From Amoebidium appalachense (taxonomy: Eukaryota; Ichthyosporea): DNA of 64,000 nucleotides. The translations under genes and the position numbers were made by a program. The notes under the pieces are model-generated. The model did no database searches. It was not told the origin of the DNA and saw only the letters and a program-made list of their open reading frames with translations. Shown one piece after another: positions 52,914-64,000 of this stretch; the first letter of the stretch is position 1; each line of letters begins with the position of its first letter. Location of the stretch: the NCBI GenBank assembly GCA_963693365.1, contig CAVNZM010000001.1, positions 7,006,001 through 7,070,000 of the forward strand, in the 5' to 3' direction.

Positions 52914-53122
52914 TACGGCTAGATCATAGTGTGAATATGAATAGTTTTAAGTCTATGGCTGATAAATATCTTTTTACTCTACGAGTTGAGTCCCTTCCTG
53001 TGTTAGGACCGCAAAAACACCAACTGCTAGTAGCATATATGGCGGATACGGTTAGGGAGTCTCGTTCCTACATAGATTCGTTTATTCGTAATGTGGTATG
53101 CCATGTAAAAACGCAAAGATGA
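52914..53122 (+). other. orphan ORF fragment
   Basis: The open frame continues past the donor-like site at 52914 to TGA at 53122 (MNSFKSMADKYLFTLRVESL and on). Codon use is A/T-rich and unlike the GC-rich host exons. Its 3' neighbour at 53178 is of similar style, which suggests both belong to one inserted element. Confidence 0.3.
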
Positions 53123-53177
53123 TCATGTCTTGGCGGTGTAATCGGTTTCTGGTGTCTCCTGCTCGTATGTGTAATAT

Positions 53178-53405
53178 GTGTGGGGTGCGCGGTTTACTCG
53201 CGGATGCATATCTATCAATAAGTGTGACCTGTTAGCTAACGTATTAGAACCGGAGGTTATGGGCGGTTTTATTCTCTTTGACGCCTCCCTTCCGCAATAT
53301 ATTCGTTTTAAAATGACTATTATAGATTACCTTATTATTAATGCTGCACAGTATGATATTGTGATACGGTGTCTTAACTTTAGGAGAGAGGAAATAGATA
53401 GATAG
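53178..53405 (+). other. orphan ORF of a repeated family
   Basis: A 75-codon frame (its KCDLLANVLEPEVMGGFILF segment is typical) ending TAG. A decayed copy of its 3' half lies about 890 bp upstream. It is A/T-rich and free of homopolymers, with no recognised domain. It could be a piece of a transposable or viral-like insertion. Confidence 0.35.
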
Positions 53406-53888
53406 GGTCACCACAGTGTAATTGGGGGAGACCTGAGACTGAGTAACCTGCACGTTCTTCTTATTCTGCTTAGGGGTACAGGCAGAGCCAAGTGGAGCGG
53501 ATTCGGGTCAATTCAGTGTGTGAGGTGAAACGGGGAAAGAAAAAAAAAATGCAATGAGAAGTTCTCAGCTTTCAGTTATCTTCTGCTTGAAGCAGAGTCT
53601 GACTCTGAGTCACTAGATTTGGCAGAACGCAAAACTTTATTCAACGCCGACGTGCGCAAGTATTATTCAGAATCTTCATTGATTTTATTATAGACTGCTG
53701 AAGAATCTTCAGAATTTTTTTTTTTGACGATGATTCGAACTTCAAGTTGACTGATATCATGAAATGCAGACCACGCCACGCATGACTCAGTGATGGTGCC
53801 ATGAAGGCCGAGGGTCAAGGCTTTAAATTCCGGGCCCAGATGTGAAGGTTGTCCCGGGGGTGGAGGGTCACGTGGTGGTGGTGGTGGT

Positions 53889-54084
53889 GGAGGGGGGGGG
53901 GGGGGGGGGGGGGGGACTTCTGAGTAGAAAATATTTAAAGTCCGAAGCTAAGGCTTCATGTTGATGCCCTCCCCCCCTCCCCCCCCCCCCCCCCCCCCCC
54001 CCGCGGCCATATGCCCCTCCCCCCTCCCCCCTCCCCCCCCCCCCCCCCCCACCATCACCACCACCAAAAAAAAAAAAAAAAAAA
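53889..54084. repeat. G-run, C-runs and C/A compound homopolymer
   Basis: GGT triplets and a G-run (53870-53915), then C-runs (53972-54002, 54031-54050), a CCA-type spacer and an A-run (54066-54084). Confidence 0.9.
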
Positions 54085-54152
54085 CATTGTGTGTGTGGCA
54101 GCCTACGTATGTGTGCGCGTCGTCGTGACGGCGCGCGGGGCACGTGTGTACA

Positions 54153-54319
<167 letters not shown>

Positions 54320-54538
54320 AGCAAGTGGCCACACCCGGTTGTTGTGTCTGTGTTAACGTTTTTGGCCCGGCTTGCCGCATGAATCATTATGAATTTTCTT
54401 GCTGCCTCCCGGTCCGAGGAGCACTATGCCCGGCCAGGCCAGGGACTCGGCCGCCTTGAACTGAAATAATCACGCACACAAGAGCCTTGCTTGCTCGATT
54501 AAAGCTTGCCTATAACAGCGGCATAGCATGGTACAGAG

Positions 54539-54742
54539 ATGCTACTCGAAGGCTTCGGTGGCCTCAGTATTTCGGTGAAAACTTCAGCCTGGCTAATTTT
54601 TTTATTTTATAATCATCGTCGAATACAAGAGTATGATTATCATCGGATTATTAACTTAATCGGGAATGTTTCAACATGCACTATACCACGTGTAACCCTG
54701 GTAGACATTGTATCTAATGATGCGAATTTCATGGAGCTGTAA
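54539..54742 (+). other. orphan ORF fragment
   Basis: A 67-codon frame. Its second half (IQEYDYHRIINLIGNVSTCT and on) is protein-like and A/T-rich, like the orphan frames at 53 kb. No domain recognised. Confidence 0.25.
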
Positions 54743-54859
54743 TTTAGTCTGCATCATTATTTGTCCAAAGTCTAATGGGAAAAGGCTTTACTTGAAGAGA
54801 AGGAGTTCGATTATGTAAAGAGTGTTTGGCGAAGTAGGATTTTTTTGTCGTGGTGGCCC

Positions 54860-55047
54860 ACCGTGGTGTTGGTGGTGGTGGTGGTGGTGGTGGTGGTGGT
54901 GGTGGTGGTGGTGGTGGGGGGGGGGGGGGGGGGGGATTGGAAGAGGACGGGGACCTTCTGAATTATGTAGCAGTGTGTAGGCCCTGCGGAGAAGTAGGAT
55001 ATTTTATATTTTTGGGGGGGGGGGCAGAGGAGGGAGGGAGGGGGAGG

Positions 55048-55089
<42 letters not shown>

Positions 55090-55396
55090 CTCAGGAGGAG
55101 GTAGCAGGTTCAAGGGGATGCAGAAGGAAGAAGGTTGAGCTTGAAGGTTTTTATAGGACGACTATGTACCAGAGTACCTCATAGCCAGGCTGGGAGGAAG
55201 GCTCTGCAACTCTGACAGGTGCTATGGGTTTGTGGTTTTTGGGTGGTCTTAGCGGGGCAATGGGACCCAACTCTCTGGGGCTCTGGGGGACCAGGCCGTG
55301 GCCTTTGCTTTGTTGCGTTCGTGTGTGCAGGCAGTGCGTTGGACGTAGCCCAGGGGGTCGGTTAGGGTACCCACGGATGGTCAGGGCGGGGGGAGA

Positions 55397-55432
<36 letters not shown>

Positions 55433-56113
55433 GGGAGGGAGTTAGGGGGTGGGGGGGGGGGGGAAGGCTTTGGTTGGGGGGGAGGGAGGGGGGGGGGGGG
55501 GAGAGACGGAGGGGGAGGGGGGGCAGACGGGGAATGGTTTTAGCGGGGGAGAGCAAGGCAAGGGGGGAAATGGGGGTGAGGGTGGAGGTGGGGGATGGGG
55601 GGGAGAGGGGGCAGTATGACATTGCATGCGGCATATATGCCAAGTCAGTTTTCTTTCAGAAAAATGCAGTCAATATTATATTTTGTCAACATCCTATCAT
55701 GTAGTGATCGGTCCAGCCGCCCACTCAAATAAAAAACTTTTGTTCACTGTTGTAAAAGAACTTTTGACTATGAACTAACTACGACAACTTATAAATAGCC
55801 CACGGATTCAATTCAAAGCCATACCGTTTAAATTATAATAAAAAAAGTTAAGCACTTAACTGAATTTTATCAAAAAAAAAAAAACTTGCGACAGTTATGG
55901 GACGTTCGCTGGACGAGATTTAGCACCATACTCCTAAGTTACATATTAGGGGGGGGGGGGGGGGGGGAGGGGAGGGGGGAGGGGAGGGGGGGGGGGGGGA
56001 GGGGGGAAGGAGGAAGGGTCACGATTGAAGCAAACAAATCTAACTGGGCAAAAATTATATTGCTTATATGTGTTGCCTATTCCGTCTTAAAAAAAATTCC
56101 TCTGACCGACATT
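54860..56113. other. GGT and G-run spacer downstream of the phospholipase gene
   Basis: (GGT)n 54868-54914, G-runs 54915-54936, 55050-55089, 55400-55431 and 55940-56010. A short protein-like plus-strand stretch near 55250-55347 (GNGTQLSGALGDQAVAFALL) sits between AG- and GT-like sites, but has no partner. No gene called. Confidence 0.5.
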
Positions 56114-57376
56114 CTAGGCCTGAGACACAGCAGTCATAGAGATTGCAGATGCGGCGTCCTGTGCACTGGCCAAAACCCTCCTTTTGTGTTCCGCCAAAAT
56201 CATGGCTGTTCCTGCAATCGCGGCAATGCCAACCACACCTGCGACGGCTGCGTAACCAATCACATTGCTTGGTTTGTTTCCATCTTTTGTAATGTCGGCG
56301 CCATTCATTGCTTCTTCAGCGGCAGATGCGGTGGTGGATGAAGGCTTAGCGTAAGAGGTGGTGGTTGTGGGGATGGGAATTTCGGTAATGATATCAGTGA
56401 AGGTGGCCGTAATTTCGGGCGCAAAGGTGGTGGTTTGGGCGGGAGATTCTGAGGCGGTGGTGGTGGTGGTAGGTGGGGTGGTGGGGGTGGTGGTGGTGGA
56501 TGGAATGGTGGTTGTAGTGGTGGTAGGGGGAATAGTGGTGGTGATAGGGGGTGCAGTGGTGGTGGTGGTGGTGGTGGTGGTGGTGGTGGTGGTGGTGGTG
56601 GTGGTGGTGGTGGCAGGCGGTGTAGTGGTGGTGGTGGTGGTAGGGGGGATAGTGGTGGTGGTGGTGGTGGTAGGAGGGACGGTGGTGGTGGTGGTGGTGG
56701 TGGTGGTGGTGGTGGTGGTGGTGGTGGTGGGAGGGGTTGTGGTGGTGGTGGTAGGTGCAATAGTGGTGGTGGTGGTTACAGGCTTCACAATCTCCCCCTT
56801 TGCAATCTTAACCGACATCACCTTGTCATCAAAAGGTGTTCCTCTAAGTTCAAACCCTCCAGAAATCACCATCGGCTCTCCCGCATAGTTCTTGCCCATA
56901 TATAGGCGTGCATGGCAGCCCGCAGACACGTGACCGGATGACGTCATTTTGGAAAACGCTGGAAGGTCCGGGTAATCCTTGTCCACCGCAAAATACTTCC
57001 CATCCTGGTTTGAATCTTCGTACAAAATCACACGGCACAGGTCGTCATAAGTCTCAGTAACTGAGCGAGGGTCGGTGGCGTTTTTGGGCTCAGGAACGAA
57101 GCCGTTGTAGGTGGTGCCGACAGGGTTGAAAACCGGCCACTTGCTAGAAAATTCGTTCAAATTTACGTATTTGTCCGATTTTCCGTAGCTGATACCCCAA
57201 CCCTTTCGGCCGTCATACACGTCCACGTTTTTCCCAGGAATCAGCTTCTGATTGGCTGAGCAGTCAAGGCCCTCGCTCAGTGGGTCGTCGGCCATTGGGT
57301 CTGCGCTGCACACCAGAATCTGATTAATTGAGGGTTGTGCATGTCAGCATATGAATCATTGTTAAAGTTACGCTTA

Positions 57377-57407
<31 letters not shown>

Positions 57408-57885
57408 ACACACACACACACACACATACACACCACCCCACCACCACTACAAAAACCTCTGCAGACTTTTCCTGTTGCACACGTCGAGCGGTCTTAGCCG
57501 TAGCGCCCACATGCGCGGGCGCACAACACACACAGTGGGGCACACCCACAATTTAAGCCACGCACGCACACACGCACACACATGCACACACACACACAGA
57601 TGCACGCACGCAGTCACGCACGCACACACGCACACACATGCACACACACACAGATGCACGCACACACACACACACACACACACAACGGACACAAACACAT
57701 ACACGGGGCACCCCATACAACACGCAGAATGTATACCTCATATCATAATGGAATGCAGGTGAGGAAAATGGGCAAGATGGGGAGCGAGTTTTATTACTAA
57801 GCTAAAGCCAATCGATTAAATTATGGGGGAGAGGTGGGGAGGGAGGGATAAAAGCATGAAAGAAACAATCATTTTTTATTATTTT

Positions 57886-57916
<31 letters not shown>

Positions 57917-58452
57917 GAGGGGGAGGGGAGGCAGGGGGCACGATAGAGAAGAACAAGGAACTTTTGAAAGCATACTTTGTGTGATTTGGGGGGAAGGGGG
58001 GAGAGGGAGGGGCGTACGGGTGGGAGAAGGGGGGAGGGAGGGTGAGTGGTGGTGGTGGTGGTGGTGCACATGGTGGTGGTGGTGCACATGGTGGTGGTGG
58101 TGGTGGTGGTGGTGGTGGTGGTGGTGGTGGGGGGGGGGGGGGGGGGGGGGGGAGGGGGGGGAGGAGGGCCGGGGGGAGAGGGGGGGGGGGGGGGGCGGCG
58201 GCTGGGGACTGGGGGAGGAGGGAGAAGGGTCGGGGGGAGTCGATAGAAAACAACCTGTGAAAAAAGCCAAGTGATGATTGGTGGTGTGGGGAAAGGGGGA
58301 GTCGGGAGGGAGAAGTCCTAGAGGGTGGAAGGGGGGGAAGGGGGGGGGAGAGAGGGGGGGGGGGGGGGGGTGTCTGGAGGGGGAGGGCAGGTCTGGAGGG
58401 GGGGGGGGGGGAGGGAGGGAAAAGGGGACAAGGGGGGGGGGGGGGGGGGGGA

Positions 58453-58489
<37 letters not shown>

Positions 58490-59643
58490 CCAGGAACACA
58501 CAAGCAAGTAGCTTTCTTTCTTTCTTTCTTTCTTTTTACACGAAGTTCTTGGAGGAGGAAGGGGGGGGGGGGGGGGGGGAAGGGGGGGGGGGAAGAAGGA
58601 GGGCGGGGCGGGCCCCCGGGGTCCCCGGACAAGAAGGAGAAGGGAGGAAAGGAAAATAGGAAATTTGCAACTGGAGGGGGAGGAGAAGGGGGGGGGGGGG
58701 GTCGGGGAGGGGGAGAGGTGGCGAGGGGTGTGTGTGTGTGTGGGGCGGGGGGGTTTCTCAGCGGAGTGCCACAAAAAACTTGACGTTGCTAAAATGCTTT
58801 TGAAAGTCAGTTCAACGACACGGGACGCGTGTCTCATACCTCGTCGTTGCTGGCATAGTTGTAGCAGTCCAGATCCAGCGTGTTCCAGAACATGTCGATC
58901 ATCTCCAGCGCCAGCCCCGAGTTTGCCTTCACGAGGCACCGGAAAAGCATGTGGTCGCACTCGCACCAACTCATTGTGGCCATGCCGGCATACGCGGACT
59001 GGCCCGTGTTCCTGCAGTGGTCGTGCCTAAAGCAACACTGATCCGTAGGGTTCAACACGGCGGGACAGGGAACATCATCGGTCTTGCGATGGCCTGCACC
59101 GCACCAGTTTGTGGATGGATGGAGGGCAGAACTGAATCCACCCATTGCAGTTACAAGTTTGGCAACACCTCCACTAACAAGACGACGGTCAACATGGTGC
59201 CCCCTGCTGGCATCATCCGACTTAGGAGAGAAACGGGTCGGGGTAGGTGGCATGTTAGAGGATTTCTCGACATCAGGAGAGATGCAGCGCGTGTACACGG
59301 CGGATGCAAACATTCCTTCCTCCGCGTTTACAACGGGAAGGCTGGTACCCTTAACGGCATTCTTGACGGCACTTGCACGGCCTGCGGGCTCAGAAAAACA
59401 CTCAATGTCCCCAGAAGAGGTAGTGAGGAAAAAGAAAACATCGTCCGTTTTTCCAGATGCGGAAGCAGGGTCGACAGGCTTGTAAATCCACCCACTTCCA
59501 CCCCCAGCCATAATGTAGTAGAGCTGGGATTCAGGCTCATAGCTGACCACCGTTTTCAGAGTGTGCTTGGGCGTGTCATCAGCGGCAGCGGCAAGCTGAG
59601 AGCTTACAGCTGCAAGCACAGCAAGGGTTGTTTTTTGCAACAT
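56114..59643 (-). CDS. membrane-anchored phospholipase A2 with crystallin-like domain and Thr-rich stalk
   Basis: Two exons, 59643-58840 and 57319-56114, joined in phase 0 (donor GACGAG|GTATGA, acceptor TTAATCAG); 669 aa. Order: signal peptide (MLQKTTLAVLAAVSSQLAAA), N-terminal region of about 140 residues, then a group III (bee venom type) secretory phospholipase A2 core with the Ca-loop NWCGAGH and active site DQCCFRHDHC, then CECD. Exon 2 adds a region with two beta-gamma-crystallin-like Greek-key motifs (CRVILYEDSNQDGKYF; ARLYMGKNYAGEPMVISGG), a poly-Thr stalk of about 150 residues encoded by ACC/ACT repeats, a transmembrane helix (VIGYAAVAGVVGIAAIAG) and a short basic tail. It would hydrolyse the sn-2 ester of phospholipids at the cell surface. 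This domain order is not one I know. The crystallin call is by motif only. Confidence 0.9.
56455..56775 (-). repeat. ACC/ACT trinucleotide array encoding poly-Thr
   Basis: GGT-type triplets on the plus strand encode runs of up to about 18 threonines broken by Pro, Ala and Ile. It lies wholly in frame within exon 2 of the phospholipase gene. Confidence 0.95.
57320..58839. repeat. intron of the phospholipase gene: CA, GGT and G-run arrays
   Basis: C-run 57377-57405, CA/CGCA arrays 57540-57685 with a 60-bp internal duplication, T-run joined to G-run (57884-57917), (GGT)n 58045-58130, G-runs 58130-58152, 58359-58371 and 58431-58451, (GA)n 58452-58486. No exon needed here. Confidence 0.85.
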
Positions 59644-59793
59644 TCTCAGAAAAAATAATAGGCAACTCGGTGATTTGGCCTGTCTGTGCACGCTTGTTTA
59701 ATATATGATGTGACGGCGAAAACCGTTCGGTTTGACAAACAAACAAACTCAAACGAAGTCGAACAAGCCCGAAAGAAGGACCTAGCGAGCGAG

Positions 59794-59954
59794 CATATAT
59801 AGTTGCTTGGAATCTTGAATAGATTCATTCGCGTCGTGTGATTGGTGGACAATAGCTATTGGCTTATTCAGTATCAAGATTTTGAAGAAAGTGGAATGAT
59901 TGGCTTTGTAAGAAATCTTTATGCGAATTCTGATTGGTGAATGCTTGTTATTGG
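59794..59954 (-). promoter_or_regulatory. TATA and CCAAT cluster upstream of the phospholipase gene
   Basis: TATATATG on the minus strand (59801-59794) lies about 150 bp before the ATG. Five ATTGG pentamers on the plus strand (59841, 59858, 59899, 59933, 59950), that is CCAAT on the sense strand, lie 40-160 bp further upstream. This is the clearest core-promoter layout in the window and suggests NF-Y-type control. Confidence 0.6.
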
Positions 59955-60374
59955 TTGATTACGCACTAACGGTTAACACTTTCTCATTATCGAGGATCTC
60001 CCCGTTCCGAGCTGTTGCATGATGTTGTGAACCCACTACAGTTCACAGCTGTCACACATAGGTATCAATATTAGAGGCGCGCATCTGAGAATGGGTGGAA
60101 AAAAGGAAAACGGACATATAAATTTCATGTCTGGTAAGTACGACTATGGCATGTACACGACCCAACCCTTTGAAGAAGCCCGCTTGCTGTTCTTGCAAAG
60201 CTCCTCGCGATCGTGAAGATCGCATTTATTCACACACTCGCGAGTGTGCGCCGATCATGCATTTTTTTTGCCCCTGGCCAATTATTTAGTTTCAGTTGTT
60301 TGTTTTTTTTTGCTGCCATAGGGCTGTCTCACGGGTGGTCATCGGCACTCATCGCGCCAGACTGTTTCTTTCTT

Positions 60375-60426
<52 letters not shown>

Positions 60427-60453
60427 TTGTTGTTGGGGGGGGCCGGCGGGGGG

Positions 60454-60491
<38 letters not shown>

Positions 60492-60590
60492 AGTTATCGC
60501 GATTCGGATCGAGGAGCCTCGGTGCTCGTGACCTACTACCAGGCCTGATCAGACAGAAATCGCGGTGGCCGAGGGTGGGTGGGAGGAAGG

Positions 60591-60633
<43 letters not shown>

Positions 60634-61474
60634 TGTACACTTTGCACACGTACTATGCGCACATCAACCTCTAACAATTGCATCCGAATGTGTACACTAG
60701 CAAATCGACATCTCTCCTGCAGCTAGACACAGCTTCAACGGTCCAGCGGAAAGGTATATCAGTAGTTTATTATCGATCCAGTGATACAGCCCAGATATGC
60801 AGGTCACTTGGGGCACTGCTTGTTTAGCCATAGTAGCACGAGGAAAGTCTTAGAGTATACATATATTTGGAAGCCGGAGAGAGAGGTCAATGAATATACA
60901 TGGGAGTGCTATTTAGGAGGCCATGATATACATACGGCCTAAATAGACGGGCATATATTTGCTTAGTTCCCCTCAGAAAACAAGTGCCAGTAACCCATGG
61001 GCAACCAGTCCCACGATTTTTAATTTCATTATTAGCCGCTGCAGAATGTATACCTCAAAAACCATTCAGCCACATCAAAGGGCACATGGTTGCCTATACA
61101 ACGTGACGAGTAACCGACTCCACGCGTGCTATTTAATAATACCCCTTGCAAACACAGCATATCTCCTGAGGCTTACCATACGTTTCATATGAGCCCCCAA
61201 ATCGTCCACCCCGCAATAACTCCAGAATGTTTATTTGATACCCAGCTATACAAAAAATACACGGTCACTAGTCAACATTGTGCCCAGTAGAACTAAGCAG
61301 ATCATAGACATACAACAGCCACAACGAAGGGTCCATAACTCAATCACTTGATTTCAAAAAGATGATGTTTCACTCCACAGCACTGCAAGATGGAAGGTAT
61401 CGTGAGCTCAGCGCTATGTTTGCGAGGAGAAGAAGGGGGGGGGGGGAGGGTAAGGAGAGAAAGGAAAGAGGCGG

Positions 61475-61531
<57 letters not shown>

Positions 61532-61594
61532 GGGGGGCTATGAGGATCAGCGGAGAACATAGGGTCAACGGTGGTGATGGGGTTGAAACTTGCA

Positions 61595-61657
<63 letters not shown>

Positions 61658-62195
61658 TGAGGGAGAGGGGAGGGGGGGGGGGGGGGGGGGAGGGGGGGAG
61701 GGAGGGAAGGAGGGAGGGAGGGAGAGGGAGAAGGAAAGAGAGGGGGGGGAAGGGGAGAGTGACAGAGACGAAGAGAAAGAGAGGGCAGGGGGGCGGGGAA
61801 GACCATGCAGGGGGAGGCCGAGAGGCAGGGAGGGAGGGAGGGAGGGAGGGAGGGAGGGAAGCAGGGAGGGAGGAAGGGAGGGGGGAAGGAAGGGAGGGAT
61901 AGAGGGAGGGACGGGAGGGGAGGGAGGGAGGGAGAGGGGAGGGAAAGGAATAATAATGGCGGGGAGGGAGGGGCCAACGTGTATACAGGAGGCACAAGCC
62001 CGGTGAAGAACCATCGGCAAGGGACTGATGGGAAAGTAGACACATCCAAAACAAGAGGCAGTCAACAAAGCCGACCACCAGAAAGAGCAGCAAATCTGAA
62101 AAGGGGGTGGTGGTGGTGGTGGTGGTGGTGGTGGTGGTGGTGGTGGTGGGGGGGGGGGGGGGGGGGGGGGGGGGAGGGAGGCGGGGGGTTGCATC

Positions 62196-62238
<43 letters not shown>

Positions 62239-62389
62239 GCTCCCCCCCCCCCCCTCCACCCACAACCTCATTCCCCGAAAACACATCCCCCCCCCCCCCC
62301 CCCCTGTCTCTCTCATTTTCCCTCTCATCCCCCCCCCCCCCCCCCCCCCCTCTTTTTTTTTTTTGTGTGTGCAGGGATGGGGGGGGGGC
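59955..62389. other. spacer between phospholipase and CDC37 genes
   Basis: T-run (60378-60425) with GTT and a G-run (to 60487), G-run 60598-60630, a 700-bp ordinary stretch without ORFs (60640-61340), G-run about 61480-61530, (GT)n 61597-61658, GGGA repeats 61680-61950, (GGT)n plus G-run 62108-62174, and (TC)n 62201-62238. Peptides read through here are low-complexity only. Confidence 0.7.
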
Positions 62390-63326
62390 TCACTCATGGA
62401 ACTGCTCGTCCTGCTCGTCCTCCTCCGCCTTGTCGCTATTGCCCGGCACCCACAGCCCAGACTTGGTACATCTGTCCAGAAGCAAATCTTTCTTAGTGTT
62501 TTGGATTACCCTCCCCTCCCCCCCCTCCCCTCCCCCTCCCCCCCCTCCCCCCCCCCTCCCCCCCCCCCCCCCCCCCCCCCCCTCTTCTCTTGCCTGTTAC
62601 GTGTGCACATGCATGCGTGTGTGATGATGTCTGCCCTTGCTTTCACCTCTCAGCCTCATATCTAGCTACATGCCTGGGAAAAAGACCGCAGGAAATGGAA
62701 CTGGGTGCGCGCATCTCCCCCCCTCCCCCCCCCCCCCCAACCACCACCACACGCACACACACCGCCACTTGCTCTCTCTCCCCATACGTCTCCCTCTAAG
62801 GAGCTCCTGCCCCCCCCCCCCCCCAAATAAAAACACACACACACACACACCAAACAAAAGCCCGTTGTGTGTGAAAGAAATGGAGAGTACGCCCACGTGT
62901 GTGTACACTTATATGCCAACTGGGTCCTACATTTTGATAAGTGCTTGGGCTAACTAGAGCAGAGGCCAGACAGAAACATCCACATCCAAAGCCTGACATA
63001 TGTCCTTATCAATGGGTGTTGCAATAAAACTTAAGTATCTATCTCTACCTGTATAGCACAACTTTCATTACTAAAAAGTGCACATACGCTTAAAAAAACA
63101 CATGCAAGATTTCTTGTGTTTAGTTTCGAAAAACATGAAGAAATCTAACCTTTACTTACAACGATTTGTGTTCTGTAAATCTAGCACCGACATTCTACAC
63201 ACAATTTATGCACGGGCACCCACCTGTCGATGTGGTATTTTGCCTCCTCCAATGGCATTTCTGCAATGGCCGCTTGCAGTGCCCCGATGTCACGTGACTG
63301 TCAGGAAACAGACCAATGAGCTCTCT

Positions 63327-63359
<33 letters not shown>

Positions 63360-63395
63360 CTTCCCCCCCCCCCTCCCCCTCTCAAGGACGAAAGG

Positions 63396-63430
<35 letters not shown>

Positions 63431-63514
63431 GGAAAAAAAAGCACACCTATGCTTTTGATCGGTTTAACACCCCTGCTCCTCCGACTTTACCGACTATTCT
63501 TACAACCATGCCTA

Positions 63515-63571
<57 letters not shown>

Positions 63572-63644
63572 TTTGGACCTCCACCCACCCACCCAGCTTC
63601 CGGCTCTCCCCCAAACAAGCTCATACATGATTGCGGCAATGCGT

Positions 63645-63706
<62 letters not shown>

Positions 63707-63828
63707 CAGGTGTCGACAGCACGTACCTCGAAGGCATCTCGGAGAGACTGAGGCAGACTTTCCATGACCTCCTGGGGGTCAAGACCACCTGGAGAGGCCG
63801 CTATGCGCTTTTGCCTCTCCTCCTCCTC

Positions 63829-63831
<3 letters not shown>
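62390..63831 (-). CDS. CDC37: CDC37 Hsp90 co-chaperone, C-terminal exons (partial, 5' end beyond window)
   Basis: Recruits protein kinases to Hsp90 in the cytosol. Three 3' exons: 63831-63727 (105 nt), 63297-63224 (74 nt) and 62471-62390 (82 nt, stop TGA). Phases 0, 0, 2 close. Family landmarks: YEEEERQKR, then PGGLDPQEVMESLPQSL (animal CDC37 has GGLDPVEVYESLP), EMPLEEAKYHIDR, and CTKSGLWVPGNSD (animal version SGLWVP). The protein ends in an acidic tail, EEDEQDEQFHE. The N-terminal kinase-binding domain lies to the right of the window. The first exon here begins directly after (CA)nCAG and is flanked on the other side by an intron that soon enters (GT)n. Confidence 0.93.
63331..63580. repeat. 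C-run, A-run and C-run in CDC37 intron
   Basis: C-rich 63331-63374, a short spacer, A-run 63400-63428, then C-run about 63518-63570 on the plus strand. On the minus (sense) strand these are G-runs and a T-run, the T-run lying upstream of the middle exon's acceptor. Confidence 0.9.
63646..63704. repeat. (CA)n in the intron 3' of the first visible CDC37 exon
   Basis: Pure CA array on the plus strand, that is (GU)n in the pre-mRNA, starting about 23 nt after the exon's donor. Confidence 0.95.

Positions 63832-63832
<1 letters not shown>

Positions 63833-63903
<71 letters not shown>
63833..63903. repeat. (GT)n forming the acceptor of the first visible CDC37 exon
   Basis: Pure GT array on the plus strand, that is (CA)n in the pre-mRNA, whose final CAG is the 3' splice site. 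There is no separate polypyrimidine tract between the array and the exon. Confidence 0.95.
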
Positions 63904-63904
<1 letters not shown>

Positions 63905-64000
63905 GTGGGTCTGGGTGTGGGCGTGTTTGTGTGGGTGTGGGTGTGTAAGTTAATGTGCAAGTTAAATGAGCAAAGCGAGTGATTGAGTGAGCAAGACCGT

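Overview
This window is eukaryotic nuclear DNA. Genes are split by spliceosomal introns (GT-AG, with a few apparent GC-AG), no operons are seen, and introns and spacers are packed with CA/GT microsatellites, GA runs and very long uninterrupted G/C homopolymers. The gene set (PDI with an ERp29-type tail, KCMF1-like ZZ protein, CDC37, secreted subtilases, group III-like phospholipase A2) and a copia-type mini-retrotransposon fit a protist with long introns. A holozoan protist such as an ichthyosporean is possible, but the sequence alone does not prove a lineage.

Layout. 0-3 kb: 52-bp minisatellite, then the 5' exons of an unrecognised minus-strand gene. 3-6.2 kb: spacer with a 405-bp foldback MITE and orphan ORF fragments. 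6.2-12.7 kb: a six-exon minus-strand protein disulfide isomerase ending in KEDL. 13.7-19.3 kb: a seven-exon plus-strand proteinase K-like subtilase. 20.2-22.2 kb: a tandem LTR-internal-LTR-internal-LTR mini-retrotransposon (TRIM) with a copia-style half-tRNA primer site. 22.3-26 kb: C-rich spacer with weak candidate exons. 26.1-31.6 kb: a second seven-exon subtilase with a threonine-rich tail and a lost catalytic Asp. 33.8-41.6 kb: a ten-exon minus-strand KCMF1-like E3 ligase gene. 41.6-46.7 kb: spacer. 46.8-48.3 kb: a minus-strand multi-pass membrane protein. 48.3-52.6 kb: a homopolymer-free, ORF-poor, CCAAT-rich stretch. 52.6-56 kb: orphan ORFs of a repeated family. 56.1-59.6 kb: a two-exon minus-strand membrane-anchored phospholipase A2 with a crystallin-like domain. 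62.4-63.8 kb: the 3' exons of CDC37, running off the right edge.

Exon models were built by hand from splice sites, reading phase and family similarity. In every recognised gene the phases close. The exceptions are three exons (one in PDI, two in the KCMF1-like gene), each with exactly one surplus base, placed in a C/G homopolymer in two of them and within a G-rich low-complexity stretch in the third. Several proteins belong to the secretory route: PDI works in the ER lumen, both subtilases carry signal peptides and inhibitor-type propeptides, and the phospholipase is a predicted type I surface protein. KCMF1-like (ubiquitylation) and CDC37 (Hsp90-kinase chaperoning) are cytosolic.
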